This document shows, in pieces, positions 21,149 to 31,500 of a stretch of DNA of 64,000 nt. Position 1 is the stretch's first letter; each line of letters opens with the position of its first letter. Source of the DNA: Eucommia ulmoides (lineage: Eukaryota; Streptophyta; Magnoliopsida; Garryales; Eucommiaceae). Where the stretch lies: contig CM028334.1 in assembly GCA_016647705.1 (NCBI GenBank), forward strand, positions 11,875,546-11,939,545, given 5' to 3'. The notes beneath the pieces were generated by a model. That model did no database searches and had not been told where the DNA came from. It was given only the letters and a program-made list of their open reading frames with translations. The translations under genes and the position numbers were made by a program.

Positions 21149-22195
21149 TCATTCTCCTGTTTTAGCGACGATCTCATAATTCCACGGAACCTTATTGAGA
21201 TTTTCCACCATCTTTTGGATTGGGAAAGACAAAACTAGAGATTTCTCCAGTTTTTGGGCTACCCTTTCTAGATGTAATTCGAACCCTCCGTAGAGAACCT
21301 CCGGGTGTAAATAAACACCACCGATATCGATCACATCAACTTCTTCTTCGACCTCCTCTGTGAAAATTAGATTGACGCCACTTCCTGAGGAGGCGTGTTC
21401 AGGCAACGGATTTTGCTGACAATTTGGCGTACCGGCCTCAGGTTTTTTAGGAAATGTGATGGCTCCGGTTCGTATAAACTCCCGGATTTTGTCTTTTAGC
21501 TGAAAGCATTGCTCAGTCGCATGTCCTCTGGTTCCCGAGTGGTATTCACAGAAAGCATTTGAAGAAGCTGTTTTACTCCCAAGTTTAACTTCGTAGAATG
21601 GAAGGGGCGTCAGCATCCCCTGCTTCAAACAATTCCGGTACAACTCGGTGATCGAGACCGAAAGGTCTTGTAGCTCTCCGTTGTCGTTCTGGAAATTTCC
21701 CCCAGTAGCATGAGGTAGAAGGTCTTGGTGGTATTGGGTTCCTGACCTTGGAGTGCGGTTAGGAATTTGAGGTGGGGTGTTCGGGCGTGGTTGATAGGTA
21801 TGGTAAGAGGGTGTTGGGTAGGCTTGAGAGTAATATTGGGGAATGTGGTTTTGATAAGGGGGAGGTACATTTTGGTAATAGCGGGGGCGGCTTTGGGAAT
21901 AGGGTTGGTTTTGAGGATAATTTTGGTTTTGGCGATTTTGAGGAGGGTAGTTGTGATATTGGTTGTTCTGGTTCGGGTAGTTCTGGGGACAAGAAGCTTG
22001 GGGGTAGTTCTGGTAATGGGTTTGCCGAGGGGAAACGACAACAGCTACTTCATTTTCTTTCATCTTTGGCGGGGCTGACCTTTTCGTCAGATTAGATTGG
22101 GCCCCTTCAATTTTTTCGCTCCTTATTCCTTCTTCCGTCACCTCGGCCTGTTTGATCGCATCGCCGAAAGAAACCACTGCTATGCTCGAGAGATC
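21149..22195 (-). CDS. Tat element: gag, C-terminal part
   Basis: This is in the same frame as the gag N-terminal part; the TGA at 22196-22198 separates them (PPFY-stop-DLSSIAVVSFGDAI). It holds a proline/asparagine/tyrosine/glutamine-rich low-complexity region (about 21730-22040) and a zinc-knuckle-like motif, CEYHSGTRGHATEQC, with His in the second ligand position. It ends at the TGA 21149-21151 before protease. The low-complexity region also gives long antisense frames, which I discount. Confidence 0.85.
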   Translation of the reverse strand, partial: DLSSIAVVSFGDAIKQAEVTEEGIRSEKIEGAQSNLTKRSAPPKMKENEVAVVVSPRQTHYQNYPQASCPQNYPNQNNQYHNYPPQNRQNQNYPQNQPYSQSRPRYYQNVPPPYQNHIPQYYSQAYPTPSYHTYQPRPNTPPQIPNRTPRSGTQYHQDLLPHATGGNFQNDNGELQDLSVSITELYRNCLKQGMLTPLPFYEVKLGSKTASSNAFCEYHSGTRGHATEQCFQLKDKIREFIRTGAITFPKKPEAGTPNCQQNPLPEHASSGSGVNLIFTEEVEEEVDVIDIGGVYLHPEVLYGGFELHLERVAQKLEKSLVLSFPIQKMVENLNKVPWNYEIVAKTGE

Positions 22196-23182
22196 TCAAT
22201 AGAACGGCGGTGACTGAATTGACTTGAATATCTCTAACTGAGCCTCCTCGCTCAGCTTAGGGACAACTTTGGCAGCCTCTTCCCTCCAACGAGCAGTATA
22301 CCTCCGGAAACTTTCGTCTTTATTTTTCAGTATCTGGTAGAGGGTATTGCGGTCTGGAGCGGCATCCCTATTGTACACATATTGCTCACAGAAGGCCTCT
22401 ACCAGATCTTCAAATGTTTTAATCTGTGATAGCTCCAGGGTCATGTACCAGTTGAGAGCCGGTCCTTTCAACGATCTCCGAAACATCTTTAGGCAAAGGT
22501 CTTCGTTCCGAGCATGAATTCCTAACTCCTCTTTGTAAATACTGACATACCATTCTGGAGGGCCAGTGCCATCATATTTTGTGAACTCTGGAACCACGAA
22601 ATTTTCCGGGTACACAATCCCGGGTGGTGCTGATAACTCCTTGTACGTCGCTTTCCTGGACGGCTTCTCCTTTTGCCATTCTTCCATAGTTTTCTCCAAT
22701 TTCTCCATTTTCAGAAGCCAAGCCGGTGGAGGGCCATTCTCTTCTTTGTTTTCAGTTTCAATGGCCGGGGCCGGTTGGCTATCATTTGAATTGTTTGGTG
22801 GAGCAACGACCCTCTCCGGGTGAATGAGGATCTGCGGGGCGGCGGGGGCCGAGCCCTCTGGCGAGGCCTGATAGACATGCCCCTGGATGGGATATGTCGG
22901 AGCTCCATAGGCGAAAGGATGAGGGCCCATCTGAGGTCCATAGTAGACCGGTACTGCAAAGTTCGGGCCGACGTGGTTCGGATTCGGCCCTGAGTTCTCC
23001 ATCCCGATACTTGCAGGGTTTCCATTTGGGGATTCAGTCACAGGAGTCCCGTTGGACGGAGGAATAGGCACCTCCTGAGGTCGACTAAGTTCGTTGATCC
23101 TTTCCATCAACCTGTCAATAGTTTCCTGCATCTGAGCTATCTGGGTCGTTCGGGGAGATTCGGGATTGCTTTCTGATGTCAT
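22196..23182 (-). CDS. Tat element: gag, N-terminal part
   Basis: 328 aa from the ATG at 23182 (MTSESNPESPRTTQ). A short coiled-coil-like stretch (about residues 15-33, QMQETIDRLMERINEL) precedes a proline-rich linker and the retrotransposon gag domain (FTKYDGTGPPEWYV, MFRRSLKGPALNWYM, FRRYTARWREEAAKV). It ends at a TGA that interrupts a frame continuing for another 348 codons, so this is a nonsense mutation rather than the natural end of gag. The leader upstream to the primer-binding site is about 690 bp. Confidence 0.9.
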   Translation of the reverse strand: MTSESNPESPRTTQIAQMQETIDRLMERINELSRPQEVPIPPSNGTPVTESPNGNPASIGMENSGPNPNHVGPNFAVPVYYGPQMGPHPFAYGAPTYPIQGHVYQASPEGSAPAAPQILIHPERVVAPPNNSNDSQPAPAIETENKEENGPPPAWLLKMEKLEKTMEEWQKEKPSRKATYKELSAPPGIVYPENFVVPEFTKYDGTGPPEWYVSIYKEELGIHARNEDLCLKMFRRSLKGPALNWYMTLELSQIKTFEDLVEAFCEQYVYNRDAAPDRNTLYQILKNKDESFRRYTARWREEAAKVVPKLSEEAQLEIFKSIQSPPFY

Positions 23183-23479
23183 CCTGGAATGAGTCTGTGC
23201 TCGACTGCGTGTAAAGATCGGACTTCGAAAGGGGGGAACTGGATTTGCTTTTCTGGGACCAATTTTCTTTGTCTTGTCCTTTTCTTTTTCACCTACAAAA
23301 AAAAAAAAAATTATTTTTTTAGTTCACGTGGGTCTTAGGTGGCCTTGAAGCCTATTCTAGTTCGAAGATTTCAATTTCGATAACGACTAATTAAAACAAA
23401 TGATGGTACATGAAAAATCTTCTTTTTTTTTTTTTGTCGTTCCCTACCGATATTGAAAACTTTGAACTTGTTTGGTGTG

Positions 23480-23511
<32 letters not shown>

Positions 23512-23665
23512 GGCTTCCCAAGACGTCATAAATCCATCAAGTACAAAAAAAAATTCATTTCTTGTCTTGTATCATAGAATCCTGAGGGGATAATATGGAT
23601 ACAAGACAGTTTTGTTTTTCTCAGAGGATTTACAACGATATAAGGGCCTGAGAGGAAATAAGGAA

Positions 23666-23741
<76 letters not shown>

Positions 23742-23889
23742 AATGATATATAAAAAAAAAAAACCACAACTTATTTACTGAATTGAGGGAAAAAATAAAA
23801 TAAAATTTAACATTCGGACTTTAGATTAGTTGGACTTATTCAGACATATTGGGCTCGACCCTCAGCCGATCCCCAGTGGAGTCGCCAGC
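23183..23889 (-). other. Tat element 5' leader with primer-binding site
   Basis: This lies between gag and the 5' LTR. It contains poly-T runs, a long (TA)n microsatellite (about 23674-23735) and, at 23872-23888, the minus-strand sequence TGGCGACTCCACTGGGG, which lies 1 base inside the LTR and begins with the TGG expected for pairing to a tRNA CCA end. I cannot identify the tRNA with certainty. Confidence 0.75.
23674..23735. repeat. (TA)n microsatellite, about 62 bp
   Basis: An uninterrupted AT dinucleotide run in the Tat leader. It would be a polymorphic slippage site. Confidence 0.95.
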
Positions 23890-24330
23890 TGAATGCACCC
23901 CGATTTTCCAGAGAAAATCAGAAAATATAGATATATGCTTTATATATGCTTGGCGCTGGTAAAACGAGAAGGATTTTTAAAAAACGTCGATTTTCTCATT
24001 AAAATATACTTAAGCCTGTTTTAGAAAAAAGGAGTCGCCACCTAGCATTGGGTTTAAATTATGTGCTAGGTCACTATATTTTTCTTTTTTGAAAATAATT
24101 TAAAAAAAATAGCTTAAGTAAAATTTGACTCAAAAAATAAAATGGTCTGACCAGAGATTCGTTTAAAGAGTTCGGGGGTCAGTTACGCTCGGGGAAGGTG
24201 TCAAGCACCCCAAGACGCCCGTCCAAAGACGGTACCTTATTCGATTAAGTCCAATTAGAATTTAAATCCGAATGTTTTTATTTTATTTTTAAATCCTCCT
24301 TATATACACATATACACATACACACACATT

Positions 24331-25135
24331 GAGGGAAGTGATCTCCCTTCTAAACCTAGGCCGTTCTGATGGAAGGTTGGGAATTTTCCACCTCATCTTG
24401 TTAGCACATTATATTTAATATGAGTTAAAGAAAACGCACGCACCCACACGCACGCACACATTGAGGGGAATAATTTCTCTTCTAAATTTAAACCGTTCAA
24501 ATGGAAGGTTGAAAATTTTCCACCTCGTATCGTTAGCACATTATATTTAATACAAATTAAATAAAACACCCATACACACGCATCGAGGGGAATAATTCCC
24601 TTCTAAATTTAAACCGTTCAAATTGAAGGTTGGGAATTTTCCACCTCGTATTGTTAGCACATTATATTTAATACAAATTAAATAAAACACCCGCACACAC
24701 GCATCGAGGGGAGTAATTCCCGTCTAAATTTAGACCGTTCAAAATTGAAGGCTGGGAATTTTTCACCTCGTATTGTTAGCACATTATATTTAATACAAAT
24801 TAAATAAAACACCTGCATACACGCATCGAGGGGAATAATTCCCTTCTAAATTTAAACCGTTCAAATTGAAGGTTGGGAATTTTCCACCTCGTATTGTTAG
24901 CACATTATATTTAATACAAATTAAATAAAACACCCGTACACACGCATCGAGGGGAGTAATTCCCTTCTAAATTTAAGCCGTTTAAATTGAAGGTTGGGAA
25001 TTTTCCACCTCGTATTGTTAGCACATTATATTTAATACAAATTAAATAAAACACCCGTACACACGCATCGAGGGGAGTAATTCCCTTCTAAATTTAAACC
25101 GTTCAAATTGAAGGTTGGGAATTTCCCGCCTCGTT
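24331..25135. repeat. 121-bp tandem array in 5' LTR, 7 units
   Basis: Units start near 24331, 24463, 24585, 24706, 24828, 24949 and 25070. There is one unit more than in the other LTR (6). The last two units here are both of the agtaattcc type, which breaks the A/B alternation and indicates that the extra copy arose at that end. Confidence 0.92.
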
Positions 25136-25501
25136 TTATTTACTAAAAAAAAAAGTAATAAATAAATAAATAATAAAGGAAGAAGAAAAAAAATCTAATT
25201 TACAAAAAAAAAAATTAGTATAATAACAACTTATTTAAAAATAAGAGTAAGATTTACAACAGATGAAAATTTACCACCTTCTTGGAGATTTTTCTTCTTC
25301 AAAATTACAATAAAATGAAAATAATATTATTTTCTTCAAAATTTCTCTCCAGATTTCACCTCTCCCTTACAAAAATTCCTCTCAAAAAAATTTCTTCCCC
25401 TAAAAATTCTCCTCCCTTGAGTTGTCTGAGCCTTCTTCTATTTATAGGAAATTTTCTGAAACTCCTCCGAACAAAAGGCGTGCGAAAAGGTAAGGAAAAG
25501 G

Positions 25502-25689
25502 GGGTGGGTGCACCCACCCCCTTTTGGGTGCACCGAAATCGGTGCACCCAAACAAAAGGGGGGGGACACCCCCTGCTGGCCGCATGTGCGGCCAGCTTTA
25601 AAGCTGGTCGCACCAGCGACCAGTGTGGCTGGTCGCTGGTGCGGCCAGCTGGTCGCACGTGCGACCAGTTTTTGGTCGCACGTGCGACC
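25502..25689. repeat. nested palindromes in 5' LTR
   Basis: Consecutive inverted repeats: GGGTGGGTGCACCCACCC (25502-25519); GGGTGCACCGA/TCGGTGCACCC (25526-25549); GCTGGCCGCA/TGCGGCCAGC (25575-25596); the 14-bp-stem GCACCAGCGACCAG hairpin (25610-25642); and two copies of GGTCGCACGTGCGACC (25651-25666, 25674-25689). Several are absent from the other LTR. These are strong predicted hairpins in DNA and RNA. Confidence 0.9.
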
Positions 25690-26002
25690 TTTTTGCAGCC
25701 CCCCCCCCCCGCGTTCGGTCCAAGCCTCTCTCGTTCTCATCTGTTTCTTGTCCATTTTGTTCCGAATTAACGCGTTTTTATTCCACTTCGAAAAATCTAC
25801 AAAACCAAAAATAAAATAAAAAATAAAAAATCAATTACTAATATTTAATTTACTTAAGAGATTAATAAAACTTAATTTAGCAGTATTAAACCGCATAAAT
25901 ACGGTACAATCAAAACAAAATAAATAAATAAAAAATAAAGGTAACTATAAAATAAAGTATGATTTTTTGCGAGGCGGTCAAAAATGCCGTGTCTACAATA
26001 CC

Positions 26003-28500
26003 TGTAACTTTTTCTTTCTTAATATATATATATATATATATAAGGTTAAATGTGTTGTCTTCTTGTTAAAGAAGACAACACATGTATTATATGCATATAG
26101 GTTACATATATGACATATATTATTATTATTAATAATTATAATAATAATTATTATTATAATTATTATTATTCTAAAAATATGCACATACATGTTAAGAAAA
26201 AAAAGTTATATTCTGGAATGTTTTTTTTTTTTAACGAGAAAGAAATAAGTTATACGATGATTTCGGTTTGGATTTCAAGTAGAATTTCTAACTCTTTTAA
26301 TATTTGTATTTAATCACTCTTTTTATTATGTGATTCATGCTAAAATTATTGTTAATTTTTAATTGTTAGTTTTCATAAAATATTTAGGATTATTATGTAA
26401 AAATTATGTGAAAAACATGTCTATGTGTTTATTTGTAAATTGATTAAATACACGTAGTAAAGGAGTTAAAAATTCTAGTAAGCATTGGCTCACAACCCCA
26501 CAATATTTCTTGCTGGGTCAATGAAAATGGAGTTACGCTTGAAATAATAATTAGATTTGGATTAAATTTTGTAATATTTTTATTTATTGTTATGAATGTA
26601 AAATTGACTTGATTAATTGATAAATATAATTGAATTTCTATTAAATTTGTGATAATTGTATTTATTAATTACTATTGTAAAATTAATAATTATAATGGTC
26701 GAGATAGTATTGTAAAATTTCTCAGATTCGTTTTTAAATAAAATATTAGTTATTTAGTTTTAGTATTAATTCCCGTTGAGAGAAACCTAGTGGCGGTCTT
26801 GGGAAACTGGGCTATTATATATTTACATCTTTTTTTTGTCCGATTATGCCCATCTACAGAAATGGCAAGAATGTCAAGTTCAGATGGAAAGAAAGTTTTC
26901 AAAAAGAAATGGTAGAAACCAACACACCTTCCAATTCTGAAGGTGACCTGAGATCGAGAAACGTGACGTTTGAAAGGGTTAAGAACGTCGGGAGTGACCA
27001 AAGAAATGTGATTTGGATTGAGCAAACAATCCATTCCAATGATGTGGGAATAGACATGAATTAAATAACGGTTTGAATGTTTTTGACGGTGGAGAATGCC
27101 TCAAACCTTCTGGAAGAATATTGGCATACTTTTTTCTAGATAATAGGCGAATCATTTAATCACGCAAGGGAGATGACTAACACAACAACTATTTTACATT
27201 TTGAACATATATATAGTATTAGTTATAAGAGAGTTTTGGGAATTTACAATAGCCATTACTCGTCAAATTCAAAGGGGGGGGGGGGGGGGTTGAAGGGAAT
27301 TAATTTGAGGTTAATTAATTGAGGGAAGAGGAAAAGGCAAACGAAATGAATAAAGGGGAAAACCAACGTATAAGTTGAAGGGTTGAATTTGAGACTACAA
27401 TTGAAGAGCCAATGTCCATTTACAATGAATTCCATGGATAGATCATTCAATAATCATTTAATAATTATGAGCTAAGGGGAAGAGAAAATAACGCTCCAAA
27501 TAAATGCATTGAAACAAGGCAGAGTAAGGAAGAGTCAAGGATTACACTTCGAATAGCGCTAGTTAATTTTAATCCCAACCACTAAGACTATTAATGTTCT
27601 CACTCATATTGTTAGAATACTCTTTGAAGTACTTGAAATTGAATAAATTTTATATTTAATTAAAGATGGAGATAGAAATTTTTAGTAAATTATTGGAGAG
27701 AGACAAATGAGGAAGAAATAAGGTGAAATATCTATAAGTTATATATAAAAGCGGAAGACATGGCCTCATATTCAAATATTACTCATCTCTCAATTTCTAT
27801 TCATTTGGATGAATGAATAGTCAAGATTTATTTAACTCTCGTGATATTAACTCCCCACAATAATATTATGACTTTTCATATTTTTTGTTTTTAAAGATAA
27901 TGTAATTTTAATAACATTTTAATGTAAATTAATTGAATCATTCATACTTAAATTAATTCTTTTCATTCTAATTAATTAGCCAATTAGTTCAATAATTTTC
28001 TTCCAATTCAAAATAAATATCTTTCTTTCTTTTTTTACTTTTTTTTTTTTTTTCTTTTTTTAAAATATGACATATTAAATTGGACAAAACAATTATACTT
28101 TTTTTCTCTTTTGTTGTGATTTTTTATTGATAATCACTATTAAAATTTCTAATAATAATAATAACTACTAAACAACACTATTAAAAGTTAGCCTCAAAAA
28201 CAAAATTAAAAGAACTATAAATAAATAAATAAAGTTTCTATTCAAACACACATTAACAATTTTAAAAATTATATTTCTCCTCTTAGAATTTAATACTTAA
28301 ATTTATGTTTCTCTTTTACTTATTATTTTGAAGTGTAGAAATAAATTAGAGTGATCGAAAATGACATTTTTTTAAATGTATTAGTTTTTTATTTAAAAAA
28401 ATATTATTCAACATTAAATTAAAAGAAACAATACTAAATATTTCATATATAATTGTCAAAAGAAAAATATCTATTAATATAAATTTAATTTATTTTTTAA
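26003..28500. other. AT-rich intergenic DNA, no gene recognised
   Basis: It contains a (TA)n run (about 26020-26042), an ATT/AAT palindromic tract (about 26115-26172), a 16-base poly-G run at 27274-27289 and many A/T runs. A 94-codon minus-strand frame (26750-27034) with non-repetitive composition matches no family I know. The last part may be the body of the Helitron ending at 28529. Confidence 0.5.
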
Positions 28501-28529
28501 ACCCGCACATTGTGCGGGTCTAAAACTAG
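28501..28529 (+). mobile_element. Helitron 3' terminus (plus strand)
   Basis: Hairpin ACCCGCACA-T-TGTGCGGGT (28501-28519) is followed by ctaaaa and CTAG, then T. This fits the Helitron rule: a GC-rich hairpin about 6-12 bases before CTRR, insertion between A and T. It closely matches the minus-strand end at 2214-2245. The body would lie to the left; no Rep/helicase coding was found, so it is non-autonomous or truncated. Confidence 0.75.
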
Positions 28530-29250
28530 TAATTAATTATAATGAAAACAATGATTAATCAAAATATAGATAAATTTCAATGTCCCACATCATTTGAAAA
28601 AAACACAACGATATCCCTTGTTATTTTAAAAATATCTTTAGCACCCTTTACTTTGTTGTTAAATATAAAATTATTTATGTGTCAATGTTGCAATGTCAAT
28701 GTACTATTACAAATTAATTAAAACTATCGAATAAAAACTATTTAACTCTCCTAAAAGAATTATGATTTTGGTAAGTTTGATTTTTTTAAATTTTTATTGT
28801 AATACAATTTCAATTCCAACTGTTTTTATCACTTTTGAGATCAAATGATTGTCTTTACTTTTTTTTTTTTTTGTTGAGTATTTAAAGAGTATTTGGTACT
28901 AAATTTAAAAAAAAAATAAAAATAAAAAAAATTGAAAATTAAATATTTTTTATTTGTGAAATTCATTTTTAATTCTATTTTTTTTTATTATTTTTAGGAT
29001 TTAATTATGGGTTGCTGCATTTTTTAGCATTTAAAAAGTACTTGCTAAATTTATTTATTTTTTAAATTTATTTTAATAATTAAATATTTTTTTATATTTA
29101 TGAAATTTACAATCTATATATAAACTTACTCGTATTTTTATTTTTTTTGAATTGTTTGGTCAAGTCTTCACATCATGAAACTTTATTTTGTAATAGTTTG
29201 ATTCATGCTCAAATAATAGGCTTATGAATTTTTTAATTGTTATTTTTAAC
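28530..29250. other. AT-rich intergenic DNA
   Basis: Nothing coding is seen here; poly-T and poly-A runs dominate. Confidence 0.5.
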
Positions 29251-29575
29251 CATTTATTGTTTTTTTTTTCTTTTTATTTATTTATTTACATTTTGACCCC
29301 TAGTATGTATATATATGTTATAGGGTTAATTAGGTTAAATTTAGGATTCTCATAAATTTTTTTCGGGTATTTTAGTTATGTTTTTGCTTAAGGTTTGGAT
29401 TTGGTATACGCTAATAGTTTTGGTTATGGTTACTAGTGAGACCGGTCCAAAATAAAACTGTTGTCATCCCTAATAATATGATCTCTCTCAGCGACTCATC
29501 GAAGAGAGTGGATTTTTTAAATGCATAACGTGATCTCTCTCTCTCTCTCTCTCTGGATTCAATTGTGGATTATAG

Positions 29576-30032
29576 GGATTTTCATCATGGAGTAGAAGAG
29601 AAATCAATACGCTCATTAGGGCATGTGAGAAGTACGGTCGAGATGATGTGAAAAATATTGCTGCTGAAATGGAAGGAAAAACAAAGGATGAAGTGGATGG
29701 ATATGCAAAGGTTTTAAAATAAAGATTTAAAGAACTCAACGGTCTATTTAAGTTATTTAGGGATTGTTTGGTTAAACAATTCGAGCACGTATTATCAATT
29801 TTCAAAAACTCATAATACTATTGTTTCTCTTTTTAATATTCTATTTCAATCAATTAATTACTTGTATTTTCAATTTTTTTCTTAAGAACAATACTAATAA
29901 ATATTCACTTTTTCAAAACTAAACTAAACAATTTCTCGCAATTTTCATTTTTTTAACTGTTTCCGGAAACAAATTCAAAAAATCTCTTGCATTCTCTCAT
30001 TCTAGCTCCCCATAGGACAATTTCGTTCTAAG

Positions 30033-30079
<47 letters not shown>

Positions 30080-31233
30080 CGTTGTGTTTTTCAGATTATG
30101 ATAGGATTATCAAGAATACTGGAAGGGGGGAGGCTAGAATTTCAAGGAAGACGAGATCATGAAAGCACTTGGGAAGAAATTGGATCGATACAAGAATCCA
30201 TGGCTTGAACTCAAGATTCAATATGGTCAGAACAAAGGGAAGTTGTATAATGAAGAATTTGATCGTTTCATGTTATGTCCAATGACTCCAAAAGTTAATC
30301 TTTTATTAGTAGGCATCGTTCGGGAACATTTTTTTCTAAAGTCCAATATTTCAGTTAGGATTGTGTCACCAATCGTTGCTCTACCACCACCGGCCACTGG
30401 ACTCTAGTAATTGGATTTTGCCATTGTCGGTCGTCGAAATTCTGGTTATTGGTCGTCGGAATTATTTTAGTTACTATGCATTTTAGTTGCAATTTTTTAG
30501 TCATATTCACTAAATTTTTAGTTACCGATCGACCAAAAATTAGACGAATGTAACTGAAAAAAATATATTATATACTAAAATGCAACTAAAAAAATGCACT
30601 AACAAAATTTACATTAAAAAAGAAAAATTAAATACACTAAAAAAAATTCCGATGGCTTATGGTCGAATTTTGGCGACCGGAGATATGAGATCCGACGACA
30701 GGTGGTGACGGAAGGTGGTGCCGGCAACACAATGCAAACCTTAATTGGTTTGATTGAAGATACAAGGGAACATTGATCGTGAGACTAAATCACAAGTTAA
30801 AACATAATTAAAAGATTCATAATCAATTCCAAATTAAAATAAGATAAATTATGAATTAAAGTCCCTATTTGGGACTACTAACCAATTATCTCAAAAAAAA
30901 AATTGTTTTTTATTTATTTTTTGTTTTATATTATAAGAGATATATGAATCATGAGTTTTCCATCAACATTTTTTCAATCATCCATGACTTTTTTTTTTTG
31001 GATACAATAACACAGAATTGCTACATCATCGAACCGTGTTTTGATTTTTTTGCTTTTACCGAGTAAAAGTACTTTAAAAAGTGTGAGCAAACGTTGTCTT
31101 ATTTTCCATTTATTAATTTTTTTCCATGTCGTTCCTTATATAGCTATGCATGGTTCACAAGCTTCGACACATTACCCTTGTTTCGCTTCGATTGGTTTGT
31201 TAAATCCCGGACTACTCAATAACTCGCAAGAAG
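29576..31233 (+). pseudogene. ISWI chromatin-remodeller pseudogene, copy A (SANT-SLIDE exons)
   Basis: Three pieces match the C-terminal HAND-SANT-SLIDE part of plant ISWI (CHR11/CHR17 type). Exon 29576-29741 encodes the SANT segment (RACEKYGRDDVKNIAAEMEG) with an in-frame stop near its end (KVLK-stop-RFKELN). Exon from 30095 encodes DYDRIIKN and, after a 1-nt frameshift near 30144, EIMKALGKKLDRYKNPW and LKIQYGQNKGKLYNEE. The last exon, about 31161-31233, gives FDTLPLFRFDWFVKSRTTQ-stop-LARR. ISWI proteins slide nucleosomes; the ATPase domain is absent here. A nonfunctional fragment. Confidence 0.85.
30470..30730. repeat. fold-back element in the duplicated segment
   Basis: TGCATTTTAGTTGCAATTTTTTAGT near 30477 is mirrored by ACTAAAATGCAACTAAAAAAATGC near 30577. 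A matching pair occurs in copy B (about 48340-48470). Probably an old MITE-like insertion predating the segmental duplication. Confidence 0.6.
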
Positions 31234-31279
31234 GTATGCACTTTTTTTTTTTTTGCGTTAATCTTATCATCATCCTCAG

Positions 31280-31500
31280 GAACAGCTTCGGCTGGTGGAA
31301 AGACTAACACTCCGATGGTAGAGAAGAAAATGGGGATATGGTTAGGTGGAAAGAGGAAGCAATCAGAGATTCAGGCAAAAAAGAAGAGCATTGTTAAGAA
31401 GTTGAATGAAGAAAATCTTCCCAATTCTATTACAGAGGAAGGGTATCTTCATAATCATCAGAAATGCATTAGTGCACAAAAGAATGGTTACTATAAATAG
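31280..31500 (+). pseudogene. PATRONUS-like fragment 1
   Basis: After an acceptor-like tcctcag, the frame reads ASAGGKTNTPMVEKK, then KKLNEENLPNSITEEGYLHNHQKCI, ending at a stop at 31498. The motif (F/Y)LHDH-KCI is what I remember from plant PATRONUS/PANS proteins, which protect centromeric cohesion and are controlled by the APC/C. The arginine/lysine D-box region seen in copy 2 is replaced here, and the C-terminus is cut short. Only 46 nt separate it from the ISWI exon end at 31233. The family call is from memory and moderately sure. Confidence 0.55.

Larger units (their letters stand above)
12124..25997 (-). mobile_element. complete Ty3/Gypsy retrotransposon, Tat lineage
   Basis: The 13,874-bp element is flanked by the 5-bp direct repeat ATACC (12119-12123 and 25998-26002). 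It has homologous LTRs at 12124-14114 and 23890-25997 (ends TGAA...TACA), a primer-binding site beside the right LTR and a polypurine tract beside the left one. In sense order (minus strand) it encodes gag, protease, RT-RNase H, a second RNase H, then integrase. Integrase after RT defines Ty3/Gypsy; the extra RNase H is the hallmark of the Tat lineage (Ogre, Retand). In-frame stops at 22196, 21149 and 17572 suggest it is now defective. Two of them are TGA, compatible with decay of methylated CGA. Confidence 0.95.
23890..25997 (-). repeat. 5' LTR of the Tat element (2108 bp)
   Basis: This LTR runs from TGAATGCACCCCG to GTGTCTACA and is near-identical to 12124-14114. It has seven 121-bp units and an enlarged palindrome nest. 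In element sense it is the upstream LTR and would contain the promoter; I did not identify a clear TATA box and start site. Confidence 0.93.
29255..31234 (+). repeat. segmental duplication, copy A
   Basis: This stretch is collinear with about 47030-49019 in exons and in flanking intron sequence (for example tttatttacattttgacccc, the CT microsatellite before the SANT exon, and the fold-back unit). Copy A keeps about 385 bp (roughly 30081-30465) that copy B lacks. Conservation of introns shows duplication at DNA level. Confidence 0.85.

Noticed and set aside
21625-22095. Several overlapping frames opposite and beside gag
   Set aside because: Shadows of the low-complexity proline/glutamine/asparagine region of gag.
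26750-27034. 94-aa minus-strand frame
   Set aside because: Non-repetitive but matches nothing I know; flanks are AT-rich without a promoter or exon pattern.
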